A stretch of DNA of 64,000 bases from Rhodovulum marinum (GTDB lineage: Bacteria > Pseudomonadota > Alphaproteobacteria > Rhodobacterales > Rhodobacteraceae). The position numbers were made by a program, and so were the translations under genes. Below the pieces are notes generated by a model. The model made no database searches, was not told where the DNA came from, and worked only from the letters and a program-made list of their open reading frames with translations. Where the stretch lies: assembly GCF_004343075.1 (NCBI RefSeq), contig NZ_SLXP01000006.1:1-64000 (forward strand), read 5' to 3'. Numbering within the stretch: the first letter of the stretch is position 1; each line of letters opens with the position of its first letter. This document shows positions 26,223-38,021 of this stretch, in pieces.

Positions 26223-27187
26223 GCCAGGGTGGTCTGTCCGCGTGCGTGGAAGATGAAGCCCAGCGTGTTCAAGAGAAGCTGTGCGGCCAGGATCGCGGTG
26301 ACGCCGCCCGGGTCATAATCCGGCGCCACCTCGACCAGGTCCAGGCCCACAACATCATGGCGGCGCGCGATCCCCTGTATCAGTTCCACAACCTCGTAAT
26401 ACATGAATCCGCCATGGCTGGGTGTGCCGGTTCCCGGCGCGATCGAGGGGCAGAAGGCGTCGATGTCGATGGTCAGGTAGACCCGCGCGCCCGCCGGGAT
26501 GCGCGTCACGACGGCCTCGGTGCCGAGCTGCCGGACCTGCCGGACCGAAAGGATGTCCGCCCCCATTGCGCGGGCATCCTCATAGCCTTCGCGCGCGGTC
26601 GAGGAGACGTTGCGAATGCCCAGTTGCGTCAAACCGGTGACATGATCCCGTTCGGCGGCCCGCCGCATCGGGTTGCCATGGCCATGCCGCACCCCGTGGC
26701 GTTCGTCCACGAAATCAAGGTGGGCGTCGATCTGGACGATGTGGAATGGCGCCTGCCCGTCGAAGGCCCGGATGGCGGGGATGTTGACCGAATGATCGCC
26801 GCCGATCAGCACGGGCAGGGCGCCCGCAGCCAACGCGGCCCGAACGCCGGTCTCTATGTTGGCGTGGCTTGTCTCGGTATCAGTATGCACGATATCGGCG
26901 TCCCCCATGTCGACGATCCGCACGTCCGGGCCCAGGTAGACCGCGTCGTCCTCGTGGTCATAGGCGCCGGCATGGCCGAAGGAGAACAGCGTGGAGGCCT
27001 CGCGCACCGCGCGCGGCCCGAACCGCGCGCCGGGCCGGAACTGGGTGCCGCCGTCGAAGGGGGCTCCCAGGATGGCCGCATCTGCCTCGATCCGGTCCCA
27101 ATCACCCGCATGTGGCCGTTTGCCGAAGGTGCAAATCCCGACGAAGGGAAGGTCCAGCCGGCCCGTGTCGTAGCCATGTCCCGCCAT
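26219..27187 (-). CDS. speB: agmatinase/arginase family ureohydrolase
   Basis: The 322-residue protein is a ureohydrolase with the manganese-binding motifs GGDHS, DAHLDF and DIDAF. Family members split agmatine to putrescine and urea, or hydrolyse guanidinobutyrate or guanidine. The third motif is DIDAFCPSIAPGTGTPSHGG, where classical agmatinases have a DP after the second Asp plus one, so the substrate is uncertain. The start at 27187 (MAGHGYDTG) is chosen over the frame to 27460, which adds low-complexity residues. It is divergent from the TDT transporter gene. Confidence 0.88.
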   Translation of the reverse strand: MAGHGYDTGRLDLPFVGICTFGKRPHAGDWDRIEADAAILGAPFDGGTQFRPGARFGPRAVREASTLFSFGHAGAYDHEDDAVYLGPDVRIVDMGDADIVHTDTETSHANIETGVRAALAAGALPVLIGGDHSVNIPAIRAFDGQAPFHIVQIDAHLDFVDERHGVRHGHGNPMRRAAERDHVTGLTQLGIRNVSSTAREGYEDARAMGADILSVRQVRQLGTEAVVTRIPAGARVYLTIDIDAFCPSIAPGTGTPSHGGFMYYEVVELIQGIARRHDVVGLDLVEVAPDYDPGGVTAILAAQLLLNTLGFIFHARGQTTLA

Positions 27188-27284
27188 CGTTGTCCTCCGC
27201 TTGCGGCCCGGGCGATCCTCGCCAATCGCCGCTGGCAGGGCAAGCGGCTTGCCCGGCGGGGGCGGCCGTGGCAGATGGGTGGGT

Positions 27285-28271
27285 ATGGCACGGCAGGTTC
27301 CCCCCGTCTTCACACCGCGTCCGCGTTTCGGCGATGCGGTGCCACCTGCCATCTTTGCCCCGGTACTGGGCGCCTTGGCGCTTGGGTTGGCCTGGCGCAG
27401 TGCGTCGTTCAGTTTCGCGGTGCCGGGGGCGGTGGCCGACCTGATCCTCGGGGCGGTCACATTGCTTTTCCTGTTCTGCGCTCTGGCCTACGGACTCAAG
27501 GCGATGCGCCATCCTGGCGTCGTGGCCGAGGATCTTCGGGTATTGCCGGGGCGCGCCGGTCTCTCTGCGATGGTGCTGTCGGTCTATGTGCTGGCCACCG
27601 GGCTGGTGCCACTTGTGCCGGGTCTGGCCGGGCTGCTTCTCGCTATGGGCTTTGTGCTACATCTCGGGCTTGTCGGGCTGGTGCTACGCATACTCATGAC
27701 GGGCCCGGCCGAGCAACGCCGCGTCAGCCCGGTCTGGCACCTGCAATTCGTGGGGTTCATCGTCGGTGCGGTGACCGCGTTGGCGTTGGGCCAGGTGGGA
27801 CTGGCGACGATCATCCTATACGCCACCGGGGCTTGTGCTGCCGCGATCTGGATCGCCAGCATTGTCCAGTTCGCCCGTGCCGACGTACCCGCCCCGCTGC
27901 GGCCGCTGCTTGCCATCCATATCGCACCTGCCTGCCTGTTCGGAACCGTGGCGGTTCAACTGGGGCTGCCCGCGCTTGCCTGGTGTTTTGCGGTCCTGAC
28001 CGCGCTTGTCCTGCTGGCGCTGCTGTTCCGCCTGCGCTGGCTGCTGGCCGCGGGGTTTTCGCCGCTGTGGGGTGCCTTCACGTTCCCGCTGGCCGCGCTG
28101 GCGAGTTTCTTTCTGACGATGGATGCAGCGGGGCAGGGCGCAGCCTTCCGCATCTTGGGCGGAGTGGCGCTGGTGGTGGCCACGCTCGCGATCCCGGCTA
28201 TCCTTATCAAGGTGATGCAGGCCTGGGCCAAGGGCGGCCTCGGGGCCCGCACGAACGCCGCCCGCGTCTGA
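27285..28271 (+). CDS. TDT-family (TehA/SLAC1-like) membrane transporter
   Basis: The 328-residue protein has about ten hydrophobic helices. The start PPAIFAPVLGALALGLAWR and the repeated short helices match the tellurite-resistance/dicarboxylate transporter family, which includes TehA and plant SLAC1 anion channels. The function could be anion export or tellurite resistance; the sequence does not decide. The ATG at 27285 has a weak ribosome-binding site, so the start is somewhat uncertain. Confidence 0.75.
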   Translation: MARQVPPVFTPRPRFGDAVPPAIFAPVLGALALGLAWRSASFSFAVPGAVADLILGAVTLLFLFCALAYGLKAMRHPGVVAEDLRVLPGRAGLSAMVLSVYVLATGLVPLVPGLAGLLLAMGFVLHLGLVGLVLRILMTGPAEQRRVSPVWHLQFVGFIVGAVTALALGQVGLATIILYATGACAAAIWIASIVQFARADVPAPLRPLLAIHIAPACLFGTVAVQLGLPALAWCFAVLTALVLLALLFRLRWLLAAGFSPLWGAFTFPLAALASFFLTMDAAGQGAAFRILGGVALVVATLAIPAILIKVMQAWAKGGLGARTNAARV

Positions 28272-28563
28272 CAAGGTATCCCTTTCGGCCGAAGACCTGC
28301 CGCATCGGACACGCGCCCGACGAAGCGGGTGCATCATCCCAACCCCGGACAAGTGGAAGCAAGCTGCGTCTTGGACCGGGGACAGGAGTGCCGATCGTCC
28401 GCCGCGCATTCGCAAACTGGTCGCGTGCTGGGCATGGCGGACCGATCTTGCCCGATCCGGCGGCAGCACTGTGCGTCTTCCGGCCATCCCGCTTTCGGAG
28501 CGCTGACAAGTGTCGGAAGGGCTTGTAGCGCCATGCGAGAAACGCCAAGAGGATGCCCCACCG

Positions 28564-30380
<1,817 letters not shown>

Positions 30381-30450
30381 CGATGGCCCCCAATTCAATT
30401 TGGTCAACGGCTTGCGGGGCGAACTTCATGTTTTTCTCGACGGGGGTCGC

Positions 30451-31623
30451 GTGACCCCGGGCGCACGGGTTGCCGCAGCCATCGGCATTCTGGACGATTG
30501 GCTGGCCGGTGCGCCCATAGAGAAACTTTTGACCACCTGGGGCCGGCAGAACCGGTTTGCGGGCTCGGGCGACCGGGCCGCGATCCGCGATCTGGTGTTC
30601 GACGCGCTGCGCTGCCGACGGTCCTGTGCGGCGCTTGGCGGCGCTGAAACCGGACGCGGGCTGATGCTTGGCCTGTTGCGGGCCTCGGGTCAGGACCTCG
30701 ACGCCGTTTTCAGCGGTGCCGGACATGCCCCGCCCCCGCTGACCGAGGCCGAGCGCGCCTCGCCCCGGCGTGTCGCCGATCTGCCCGAAGAGATCGCCTG
30801 CGACTGCCCCGATGCGTTGGCCGAGGTGCTGCGCGACAGTCTGGGGAACGACTTTCGCCCGGTGATGGAGGCGCTGCGGCACCGGGCACCGGTCTTTCTG
30901 CGTGTGAATACCCATCGTACGTCTCTTGCGGCGGCTGCGGCGGCGCTTGCCGAAGAGGGCATAGCGACCCGGCCGCACCCTTTGTCGCCGACTGCGTTGG
31001 AGGTCACGGAGAACGCCCGACGGGTTCAGCGGAGCCGGGCCTATATGGAGGGATTGGTGGAGTTGCAGGACGCGGCAAGTCAGGCGGTGGCTGATCTGAT
31101 GCCTATTCCGCCAGAGGGCCGCGTGCTGGATTACTGCGCCGGCGGCGGTGGCAAGACTCTGGCGCTGGCGGGCCGCGCGAAGGCACGGTTTCACGCCTTC
31201 GACGCGGCGCCCGAACGGATGCGCGACCTGCCGGAGCGCGCCACGCGCGCGGGTGTCGGGGTGCGCAGGATGACCCGGGCGGATCTGGAAGGTGGCCCCC
31301 CCTTCGACCTGGTTTTGTGCGATGTGCCCTGTTCGGGCAGTGGTGCATGGCGGAGGTCACCCGAGGCGAAATGGCGGACCTCTCCCGACGATCTTGCGCG
31401 ACTGACAGCCACGCAGGACGCGATCCTTTCGTCGGCGGCAAAGCTTGTCGCGCCCGGTGGTGCCCTTGGCTATGCGACCTGTTCGCTGATCGCAGTCGAA
31501 AACAGAGCGCGTGTCGCGGCCTTTCTGGGACGCGAACCGGGCTGGCACATGATTGACGAACGCCGCCTGACCCCGCTGGACGGAGGCGATGGATTCTACG
31601 CGGCGGTATTGCGCCGTACCTAA
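30451..31623 (+). CDS. RsmB/NOP family RNA (cytosine-C5) methyltransferase
   Basis: The 390-residue protein has an N-terminal RNA-binding region and a C-terminal SAM-dependent methyltransferase domain. VLDYCAGGGGKTLAL is the SAM site, CDVPCSGSGAW contains one catalytic Cys, and GYATCSL contains the other. It methylates cytosine C5 in rRNA or tRNA; the target is not deducible. The GTG at 30451 (VTPGARVAAAIGILD) follows GGGGG and fits homologues; a TTG at 30400 is in frame but less likely. It lies 70 bp after guaB. Confidence 0.88.
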   Translation: MTPGARVAAAIGILDDWLAGAPIEKLLTTWGRQNRFAGSGDRAAIRDLVFDALRCRRSCAALGGAETGRGLMLGLLRASGQDLDAVFSGAGHAPPPLTEAERASPRRVADLPEEIACDCPDALAEVLRDSLGNDFRPVMEALRHRAPVFLRVNTHRTSLAAAAAALAEEGIATRPHPLSPTALEVTENARRVQRSRAYMEGLVELQDAASQAVADLMPIPPEGRVLDYCAGGGGKTLALAGRAKARFHAFDAAPERMRDLPERATRAGVGVRRMTRADLEGGPPFDLVLCDVPCSGSGAWRRSPEAKWRTSPDDLARLTATQDAILSSAAKLVAPGGALGYATCSLIAVENRARVAAFLGREPGWHMIDERRLTPLDGGDGFYAAVLRRT

Positions 31624-31650
31624 GCGATCTGCCGCCTGCAGGACGCTGCG

Positions 31651-31666
31651 TTAACAGATGGTTAAC
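31651..31666 (+). promoter_or_regulatory. CtrA-type binding site before cckA
   Basis: TTAACAGATGGTTAAC fits the full CtrA motif TTAA-N7-TTAAC. It lies between the methyltransferase stop and the GTG start of cckA at 31720, about 54 bp before it. CtrA is the response regulator at the end of the CckA-ChpT-CtrA relay, so feedback control is a natural reading. Confidence 0.75.
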
Positions 31667-31719
31667 CGCCGCCGGCCCAAACTGACACAGCGATCCGAAT
31701 CCGTCCCGAGGCTGTCGAC

Positions 31720-34053
31720 GTGCCGCGACTTTCCCCTGCGATTTCAAATATCAGTCAGTCTGCGGCATTCTATGCCGAGAGAGCCTGGGCCATTCTGCTG
31801 TGCGGCATCGCGCTTGCGTTGGTGGCGCGGGCGACACCGATGCACTGGCTGGCTGTGCTTTTGCTGTCGGCGGCCGGCACGTTGGCGGCGCTGGCAACCG
31901 TATTACGTCTTGCGGACCTTTGGGGCAGGCGCCTGCCGGCCGGCCGTTTGCGCCGGTTATGTTCGGGTGCGCCTGGGGCATGTGTGCTGACCGACCGGCG
32001 GGGACGTGTCCTGATGGCCAATACCGCCGCGTTGCGCCGGGTGCCCGCGGCACGCGGTCAGCCATTGGCCGCGGCTTTGGCTGCGATTTTCGCCGATCCC
32101 GAGCGGGCGGTAGCGGGCCTGATCTCGGCCGCTGCCCGCGGCGAAAGCGCGACACATGTCCGGCCTGGATCCGAGGGAAACCTGCGCCTGAACGTCGAAC
32201 GAGTCGCGCCGGGGGTGTTCATGTGGCATGTCGATGGCGGAGAGCCACCCGCGACCGACAGCGCCCTTCCGATGCTTCGGCTCGATTCCGAAGGCAAGGT
32301 TCTTACGCTGAACGCGGCGGCGCGCGGTTTGCTGGGCCGCAGCCCTGCCTCCCTGGCGGAACTGCGCCGCGGTGCGCCGCCGCCGTCGCACGCCGTTGGT
32401 GACGAAATCGAGATCGACACGTGCAAAGGGCCGGCGCGGCGTCGGTTGATGACGCTTCGCGGACGCGACGGAACGAGCGAGCTTTACATTCTTCCTCCCG
32501 GGGCTGCGGTGGGTGAGACGCGCCCCCCCGAGGGGCTGCTAGATGCACTCCCCGTGGCCATCCTGCAACTCGACATCGACGGTACGGTGCGGTTGGCCAA
32601 TGTGCGTGCGCGGCAGTTCCTGGGGGGCGATCCAGATCAACCGCTGAACCTTTGCGATCGCCTGGAAGGCCTGGGGCGTCCGGTCAGCGACTGGCTGGCC
32701 GAGGCCGCTGAGGGACGCGCGAGCAACATGGCCGAAGTGTTGCGCGTTGCGCGTTCCGATTGCGAGCTTTTCGTGCAGGTCGCCCTTGCGCGGATGGAGG
32801 GCAGCGGGCTTGTCGCGGTGCTTCACGACGTCACCGAGATGAAAACCCTCGAGGCACAGTTCACGCAAAGCCAGAAAATGCAGGCGATCGGCCAGTTGGC
32901 CGGCGGTGTGGCGCATGATTTCAACAACCTGCTGACAGCCATATCGGGTCATTGCGACCTGTTGATGCTGCGCCATGATGCGGGCGACCCCGACTATGGA
33001 GACCTCGTGCAGATCCATCAAAACGCCAATCGTGCGGCGTCGCTTGTTGGCCAGTTGTTGGCCTTTTCTCGCAAACAGACGCTTAGTCCCGAGGTATTGG
33101 ACCTGCGCGACACGATGGGCGAGTTGGCCCATTTGCTGGATCGACTGGTTGGCGAACGGGTCAAGCTGCGTATCAGTCACGGCGATGACCTGCCGCCGAT
33201 CCGCGCCGACAAGCGGAAGCTGGAACAGGTCGTGATGAACCTCGTGGTGAACGCCCGCGATGCCATGCCCAGTGGCGGCGAGATCCGATTGGAAACCGCG
33301 GCGCTTGATTTGTCGACCGAAATGCGGCGCGACCGCGCGGTGGTGCCAGCGGGTGCCTATGCCGTGGTGCGGGTGCGCGACGAGGGTGAAGGAATTCCGC
33401 CCGACCGGCTGACGAAGATTTTCGAACCGTTCTTCACCACCAAGCGTCCGGGCGAGGGAACCGGCTTGGGCCTGTCGACCGTCTATGGCATCGTCAAGCA
33501 GACTGGCGGTTTCATCTTCGTCGACAGCGCGCCGGGCGAGGGAAGCACATTCACTTTGTACCTGCCCGCTTATCGCGGTGGCGCCGAGACCGATGCACTT
33601 GCCGAGACCCAGGCCGAGGATGATGCGCCAGACGCCGGCGTGGTCCTTCTGGTCGAGGACGAGGCCCCGGTGCGTTCGTTTGCGGCACGTGCGATGACCA
33701 TGCGCGGCCATACCGTGCTCGAGGCCGAGAGCGGCGAGCAGGCGCTGGAAATCCTTTCGGATCCCGAACTCAAGGTCGATGTATTCGTGACCGACGTGGT
33801 GATGCCCGGGCTGGACGGACCCGGGTGGGTCGCGAAGGCGTTGAAGGATCGGCCGGGGACCCGCGTGGTCTTCGTTTCGGGGTATGCCGAGGACAGTTTT
33901 GGTGAAATCCGCGGTCGTATTCCGAACTCGGTATACCTGCCGAAACCGTTTTCTCTGTCCGACCTGACCACGACCGTGCAACGGCAATTGCGCGCCCCGA
34001 CCAGACCCGCCGGCGCCAGCCCCTCCGGTCAGACCGCTCCGAGCGCGTCGTAA
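31720..34053 (+). CDS. cckA: hybrid sensor histidine kinase CckA
   Basis: The 777-residue protein has two N-terminal membrane helices (within residues 20-65), PAS-like sensor regions, a histidine kinase core with [11 protein letters not shown] (H399), an ATPase with [10 protein letters not shown] and [11 protein letters not shown], and a C-terminal receiver domain with TDVVMPG (D692). This order and the H-box are characteristic of CckA, which phosphorylates ChpT and thereby CtrA and CpdR; in Rhodobacterales it governs motility, gene-transfer agents and cell-cycle traits. The start is GTG. A CtrA-type site lies upstream. Its 3' end overlaps the convergent gene by 25 bp. Confidence 0.93.
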   Translation: MPRLSPAISNISQSAAFYAERAWAILLCGIALALVARATPMHWLAVLLLSAAGTLAALATVLRLADLWGRRLPAGRLRRLCSGAPGACVLTDRRGRVLMANTAALRRVPAARGQPLAAALAAIFADPERAVAGLISAAARGESATHVRPGSEGNLRLNVERVAPGVFMWHVDGGEPPATDSALPMLRLDSEGKVLTLNAAARGLLGRSPASLAELRRGAPPPSHAVGDEIEIDTCKGPARRRLMTLRGRDGTSELYILPPGAAVGETRPPEGLLDALPVAILQLDIDGTVRLANVRARQFLGGDPDQPLNLCDRLEGLGRPVSDWLAEAAEGRASNMAEVLRVARSDCELFVQVALARMEGSGLVAVLHDVTEMKTLEAQFTQSQKMQAIGQLAGGVAHDFNNLLTAISGHCDLLMLRHDAGDPDYGDLVQIHQNANRAASLVGQLLAFSRKQTLSPEVLDLRDTMGELAHLLDRLVGERVKLRISHGDDLPPIRADKRKLEQVVMNLVVNARDAMPSGGEIRLETAALDLSTEMRRDRAVVPAGAYAVVRVRDEGEGIPPDRLTKIFEPFFTTKRPGEGTGLGLSTVYGIVKQTGGFIFVDSAPGEGSTFTLYLPAYRGGAETDALAETQAEDDAPDAGVVLLVEDEAPVRSFAARAMTMRGHTVLEAESGEQALEILSDPELKVDVFVTDVVMPGLDGPGWVAKALKDRPGTRVVFVSGYAEDSFGEIRGRIPNSVYLPKPFSLSDLTTTVQRQLRAPTRPAGASPSGQTAPSAS

Positions 34054-34634
34054 AGCGCGAAATCCTCGGCCCGTTCGCGCCGAAGCCGGGCACGTGTCGC
34101 AGCGGACAGGTTCAGCGGGGCGGTCGGTGAAGCATTGCGCCGGGGCAGTTTGATCGGTTCGCCAAGGCGCGTCTGCATGAAATCGAGGAGCGCTTTCGGG
34201 TCGTCGTAACGAAAGAGATGGTCCACTCCGCGCCTGTCGCTGCCCGGCGCGACGAAGCGGGACTGTGACCCCAGATCGGCATAGGCCGGCCTGTCGGTCC
34301 CGAGATAGGCGATCACGAAGTCCTCGAAGCTGATGCCCCGGGTGCTGGCGGCGCGCCCGGCCAGGGCGGGCCGCGCGCGGTAGCGATACCAACTGCCCAG
34401 CCATTCCTCTGGTTGGCGGATCACGGCCACCGTTTCTATGCCGGTTAGACCTGCCCGTTCCAAGACCGGCACTAGCCGGGTGCGGAAACGCCGCAAGGTC
34501 ATGTGTTTCAGCGGGGGCGGGGCGCGCACGACCATGTCGGCCCGCTCTCCGAGCGCCGCGGCCCAGGCGGTCGATCCTGTCTTGGGCACCGCCAGAAGCG
34601 CCAGTCTTTCGCGCGCGAACAGCAACATCGACAT
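34029..34634 (-). CDS. sulfotransferase-like P-loop protein
   Basis: The 201-residue protein has an N-terminal strand followed by AVPKTGSTAW, which resembles the PAPS-binding loop of sulfotransferases, and VAVIRQPEEWLGSWYRYRA, resembling the second PAPS site. Homologues in Rhodobacterales are often mislabelled gamma-glutamyl kinase. Acceptor and true activity are unknown. The ATG at 34634 is used; 34628 is also possible, and a TTG at 34679 is unlikely. It converges on cckA with a 25-bp overlap and diverges from recA. Confidence 0.65.
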   Translation of the reverse strand: MSMLLFARERLALLAVPKTGSTAWAAALGERADMVVRAPPPLKHMTLRRFRTRLVPVLERAGLTGIETVAVIRQPEEWLGSWYRYRARPALAGRAASTRGISFEDFVIAYLGTDRPAYADLGSQSRFVAPGSDRRGVDHLFRYDDPKALLDFMQTRLGEPIKLPRRNASPTAPLNLSAATRARLRRERAEDFALYDALGAV

Positions 34635-34722
34635 GCTCCGTATGGCCTGCGGCAACTTTTGCCGAAGCGCGTGAACCAATCCTTAACCGTTTCCCGGAAT
34701 GCTGGGGAAGTTCGAATTTGAC

Positions 34723-34771
34723 TTGAAATGTTCGCGCTTTGATCTCATAAGAATGAGAACAAGAGGCGAAC
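34723..34771 (+). promoter_or_regulatory. recA promoter with SOS box
   Basis: A -35 TTGAAA (34723-34728), a 17-bp spacer and a -10 CATAAG (34746-34751) form a plausible promoter. Immediately downstream, 34757-34771 reads GAAC-AAGAGGC-GAAC, a perfect alphaproteobacterial LexA site (GAAC-N7-GAAC) overlapping the predicted transcription start, where bound LexA would block transcription. Confidence 0.88.
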
Positions 34772-34821
34772 AAAAGCGATCATTGCCGCCCGCTCCCGGG
34801 TGTGGAATAAGGATTGAAAAC

Positions 34822-35898
34822 ATGGGCACAGCAAACCTTCTGGACATGGTGGACAAGCAAAACTCCGATAAGCAGAAGGCCCTCGATTCCGCGCTCGCGC
34901 AGATCGAGCGGCAGTTCGGCAAGGGCTCGATCATGAGGCTCGGTGCCGACAACCCGGTGCAGGAGATCGAGGCCACCTCGACCGGCTCGCTGGGCCTCGA
35001 CATCGCGCTGGGGATCGGCGGGCTGCCCAAGGGGCGCATCATCGAGATCTATGGCCCCGAAAGCTCGGGCAAGACGACGCTGACGCTGCATTGCGTGGCC
35101 GAGGAGCAAAAAAAGGGCGGCGTCTGCGCCTTTGTCGACGCCGAACATGCGCTTGACCCGCAATACGCGAAGAAGCTGGGCGTAAACCTTGACGAGTTGC
35201 TGATTTCGCAGCCGGACACCGGCGAGCAGGCATTGGAAATCACCGATACGCTGGTTCGATCCGGTGCGGTCAGCATGGTGGTGGTCGACTCGGTCGCCGC
35301 GCTGACCCCGAAATCGGAACTCGAAGGCGACATGGGCGATTCCAGCGTTGGCGTTCAGGCCCGGTTGATGAGCCAGGCGATGCGCAAGCTGACGGGGTCG
35401 ATCAGCCGGTCGAAATGCACCGTGATCTTCATTAACCAGATCCGGATGAAGATCGGCGTGATGTTCGGAAGCCCTGAAACCACGACCGGTGGCAACGCCC
35501 TGAAATTCTATTCCTCGGTGCGGCTCGACATTCGCCGGATCGGTGCGATCAAGGACCGCGACGAGGTCGTGGGCAACGCAACCCGCGTGAAGGTCGTCAA
35601 GAACAAGGTGGCCCCGCCGTTCAAGCAGGTGGAATTCGACATCATGTATGGCGAAGGCATCTCGAAGACCGGCGAATTGATCGACCTGGGCGTCAAGGCT
35701 GGCGTGGTAGAGAAATCCGGGTCCTGGTTTTCCTATGGCGATGAACGGATCGGGCAGGGGCGGGAGAATGCAAAGAATTTCCTGAGGGAGAACCCCGAGA
35801 TCGCTCTGTCGATCGAGGACAAGATCCGTGCGGCACACGGGCTGGACTTTCATATGGGGGATGACGACGGCGGCGATGGCGAGGTGATGGAGTCCTGA
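34822..35898 (+). CDS. recA: recombinase RecA
   Basis: RecA forms filaments on single-stranded DNA, drives homologous recombination and stimulates LexA self-cleavage. The 358-residue protein has Walker [10 protein letters not shown] at residues 78-86, the MAW-like core with [15 protein letters not shown], loop L2 region [20 protein letters not shown], and an acidic C-terminal tail rich in Asp and Gly. The ATG at 34822 follows AAGGA; the frame from 34699 crosses the promoter and SOS box and is rejected. A strong terminator follows. Confidence 0.98.
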   Translation: MGTANLLDMVDKQNSDKQKALDSALAQIERQFGKGSIMRLGADNPVQEIEATSTGSLGLDIALGIGGLPKGRIIEIYGPESSGKTTLTLHCVAEEQKKGGVCAFVDAEHALDPQYAKKLGVNLDELLISQPDTGEQALEITDTLVRSGAVSMVVVDSVAALTPKSELEGDMGDSSVGVQARLMSQAMRKLTGSISRSKCTVIFINQIRMKIGVMFGSPETTTGGNALKFYSSVRLDIRRIGAIKDRDEVVGNATRVKVVKNKVAPPFKQVEFDIMYGEGISKTGELIDLGVKAGVVEKSGSWFSYGDERIGQGRENAKNFLRENPEIALSIEDKIRAAHGLDFHMGDDDGGDGEVMES

Positions 35899-35931
35899 TC
35901 CGCCCTGCCGGGGCTGATTGTTTGGTTGCGG

Positions 35932-35963
35932 AAACCCGCCGGAGTGATCCGGCGGGTTTTTTT
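35932..35963 (+). terminator. Rho-independent terminator of recA
   Basis: A 12-bp perfect stem (arms 35932-35943 and 35948-35959) with a GTGA loop is followed by a T-run to 35963. The position 34 bp after the recA stop makes it the recA terminator. Confidence 0.95.
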
Positions 35964-36042
35964 GGTGCCGGGCAGGTCGGGCCGTGCCGGCGGCCATGCG
36001 CGCCCGCTTGACCGTTCTTCGTCCGCGCAGTAGCCACCGGCC

Positions 36043-37869
36043 ATGGCGCGCGCTCCCCTTTTGCAATTGTCCGACATTTCGCTGGGCTACGGCGGCAGCC
36101 CGGTTTTCGCCGGGCTGGACCTTGTGATCCAACCCGGTGACCGGGTGGCCCTAGTCGGCCGCAACGGGTCGGGCAAATCGACGTTGATGAAGGTGATGGC
36201 GGGGCTGGTCGAGCCCGATGCAGGTGCGCGCGTTCTGTCCCCCGGCACGACGGTCGGGTACATGGAACAGGACCCCGATCTTGCGGGCTTCGCCACGCTG
36301 GGGGAATTCGCTGTCAGTGGTCTCGACCACGGCGAGGCCTACCGCGTCGAGATGGCTGCCGACGGGCTGAAGTTCGATCCGTCAACTCCGGTTGCGACCG
36401 CATCGGGAGGGGAACGTCGGCGCGCGGCGCTGGCCAAGCTGTTGGCCGAAGCACCGGCTTTGATGCTGTTGGACGAACCGACCAACCACCTGGATATTCA
36501 GGCCATCGGCTGGTTGGAATCGCAATTGGCCGAGACGCGCTCGGCATTCGTTCTGATCTCGCATGACCGGGCTTTTCTTCGGGCGCTGACGCGTGCGACG
36601 CTGTGGATTGATCGCGGCGAAGTTCGCCGGCAGGAACGCGGTTTCGCGAGCTTCGAGGAATGGCGGGACAAGGTCTGGGCCGACGAAGACGAGGCCCGTC
36701 ACAAGTTGGATCGCAAGATCAAGGCCGAGGCGCGTTGGGCGGTCGAAGGGATCTCAGCGCGGCGCAAGCGCAACCAGGGGAGGGTGCGCGCGCTGCAAGG
36801 GCTGCGCGAGGAACGGGCGGCGATGATCCATCGGCAGGGCGTGGCGGCGATGGCGCTGGAGTCGGGTCCCAAATCGGGCAAACGCGTGATCGAGGCGCGC
36901 GGCATCTCTAAGCGGTTCGGCGACCGGATGATCCTGCGCGACTTTTCCCTGCGCATTCACCGGGGCGAGCGGGTGGCGCTGGTCGGGCCGAACGGCGCCG
37001 GCAAGACGACGCTTTTGAAGATGCTGACCGGAGAAATTTCCCCCGACACCGGCGAGGTTATCGTGGGCGCAAATCTTCAGATGGCGGTGTTCGACCAGAA
37101 CCGTTCCGCGCTCGACCCGGACATGACGCTTTGGGAAAGCTTGACGGGTGATTCCGAGATGCGCGTCTCGGGCAAGGCCGATCAGGTCCTCGTGCGGGGC
37201 CAGCCGAAACACGTGGTGGGGTATCTCAAGGAATTCCTGTTCGACGAGGCGCAGGCCCGCGCCCCGGTCAGGTCGCTGTCCGGGGGGGAACGCGCCCGGC
37301 TGTTGCTGGCACGGATCATGGCGCGGGATTCCAACCTTTTGGTGTTGGACGAACCCACGAACGATCTTGATGTGGAAACGCTGGACCTGTTGCAGGAATT
37401 GCTGTCGGACTTCGATGGGACGGTTCTGCTGGTCAGCCATGACCGGGATTTTCTCGACCGGGTGGCCTCGACCACCATCGCGATGGAGGGCGATGGGCGG
37501 GCGGTGGTCTATGCCGGGGGCTGGTCGGATTACCAGGCGCAGCGGGGCGCAGAGGGCGACACGCACGTACCGGATCGTGCGAAACCCGCGCCGACACAAA
37601 AGGTGCCGGTGGCCAAGGCAAAACCAGCTGCAAGCGGGCTTACCTTTACCGAGAAACACCGGCTGGAGGAACTGCCCGCCGAGATGGAGCGGCTTGCGGC
37701 CGAGATTTCCAAGCTGGAGGTGTTGCTGGCCGATGCCGAGCTGTTCACACGCGAACCGGTGAAGTTTCGCAAGGCGACTGAGGCGCTGACGGCACGGCAG
37801 TCGGCGCTGAGCGCGGCCGAGGACGAGTGGCTGGCCCTGGCCGAGAAAGCCGAGAGCTCGGGCACCTGA
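36043..37869 (+). CDS. uup: ABC-F family ATPase, Uup-like
   Basis: The 608-residue soluble protein has two ABC ATPase domains. The first has [24 protein letters not shown] and [13 protein letters not shown]; the second has [24 protein letters not shown] and [13 protein letters not shown]. They are joined by a charged linker near residues 230-270. The C-terminus (after about 540) is a coiled-coil-like helical region, as in Uup. ABC-F proteins act on ribosomes, and Uup also affects DNA stability. The choice of Uup over other ABC-F members rests on the C-terminal extension. Confidence 0.88.
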   Translation: MARAPLLQLSDISLGYGGSPVFAGLDLVIQPGDRVALVGRNGSGKSTLMKVMAGLVEPDAGARVLSPGTTVGYMEQDPDLAGFATLGEFAVSGLDHGEAYRVEMAADGLKFDPSTPVATASGGERRRAALAKLLAEAPALMLLDEPTNHLDIQAIGWLESQLAETRSAFVLISHDRAFLRALTRATLWIDRGEVRRQERGFASFEEWRDKVWADEDEARHKLDRKIKAEARWAVEGISARRKRNQGRVRALQGLREERAAMIHRQGVAAMALESGPKSGKRVIEARGISKRFGDRMILRDFSLRIHRGERVALVGPNGAGKTTLLKMLTGEISPDTGEVIVGANLQMAVFDQNRSALDPDMTLWESLTGDSEMRVSGKADQVLVRGQPKHVVGYLKEFLFDEAQARAPVRSLSGGERARLLLARIMARDSNLLVLDEPTNDLDVETLDLLQELLSDFDGTVLLVSHDRDFLDRVASTTIAMEGDGRAVVYAGGWSDYQAQRGAEGDTHVPDRAKPAPTQKVPVAKAKPAASGLTFTEKHRLEELPAEMERLAAEISKLEVLLADAELFTREPVKFRKATEALTARQSALSAAEDEWLALAEKAESSGT

Positions 37870-37944
37870 CTGTGGCTGATGTGTCGGGCGGGCGCGGCAT
37901 CCATGGGTTAAGAACGGTGTCACCGACCCAATCGCAAGAGAAAT

Positions 37945-37972
37945 GCCGCCCCCGCTGAAAAGCGAGTGCGGC
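37945..37972. terminator. imperfect hairpin between convergent genes
   Basis: GCCGC and GCGGC arms, with an inner CGCT/AGCG stem and a GAAA loop, form an imperfect hairpin between the ABC-F gene and the convergent dehydrogenase gene. Short A- and T-rich flanks are present but no long T-run, so termination in either direction is only plausible. Confidence 0.4.
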
Positions 37973-38021
37973 GAAAAGACTCCACTGTTTCAAGCGGTTC
38001 TCGAGACGGATCGGTTTGATC

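Noticed and set aside
26180-28528. 782-residue plus-strand open frame
   Set aside because: It runs antisense to speB and out of frame through the TDT transporter; composition is low complexity.
28272-28563. Sigma-54 promoter or NifA site before cowN
   Set aside because: A TGGC...TTGC-like pair near 28433-28452 has the wrong spacing (two bases too long), and no TGT-N10-ACA was found.
32539-34773. 744-residue minus-strand open frame
   Set aside because: It is antisense to cckA and has no recognisable domains.
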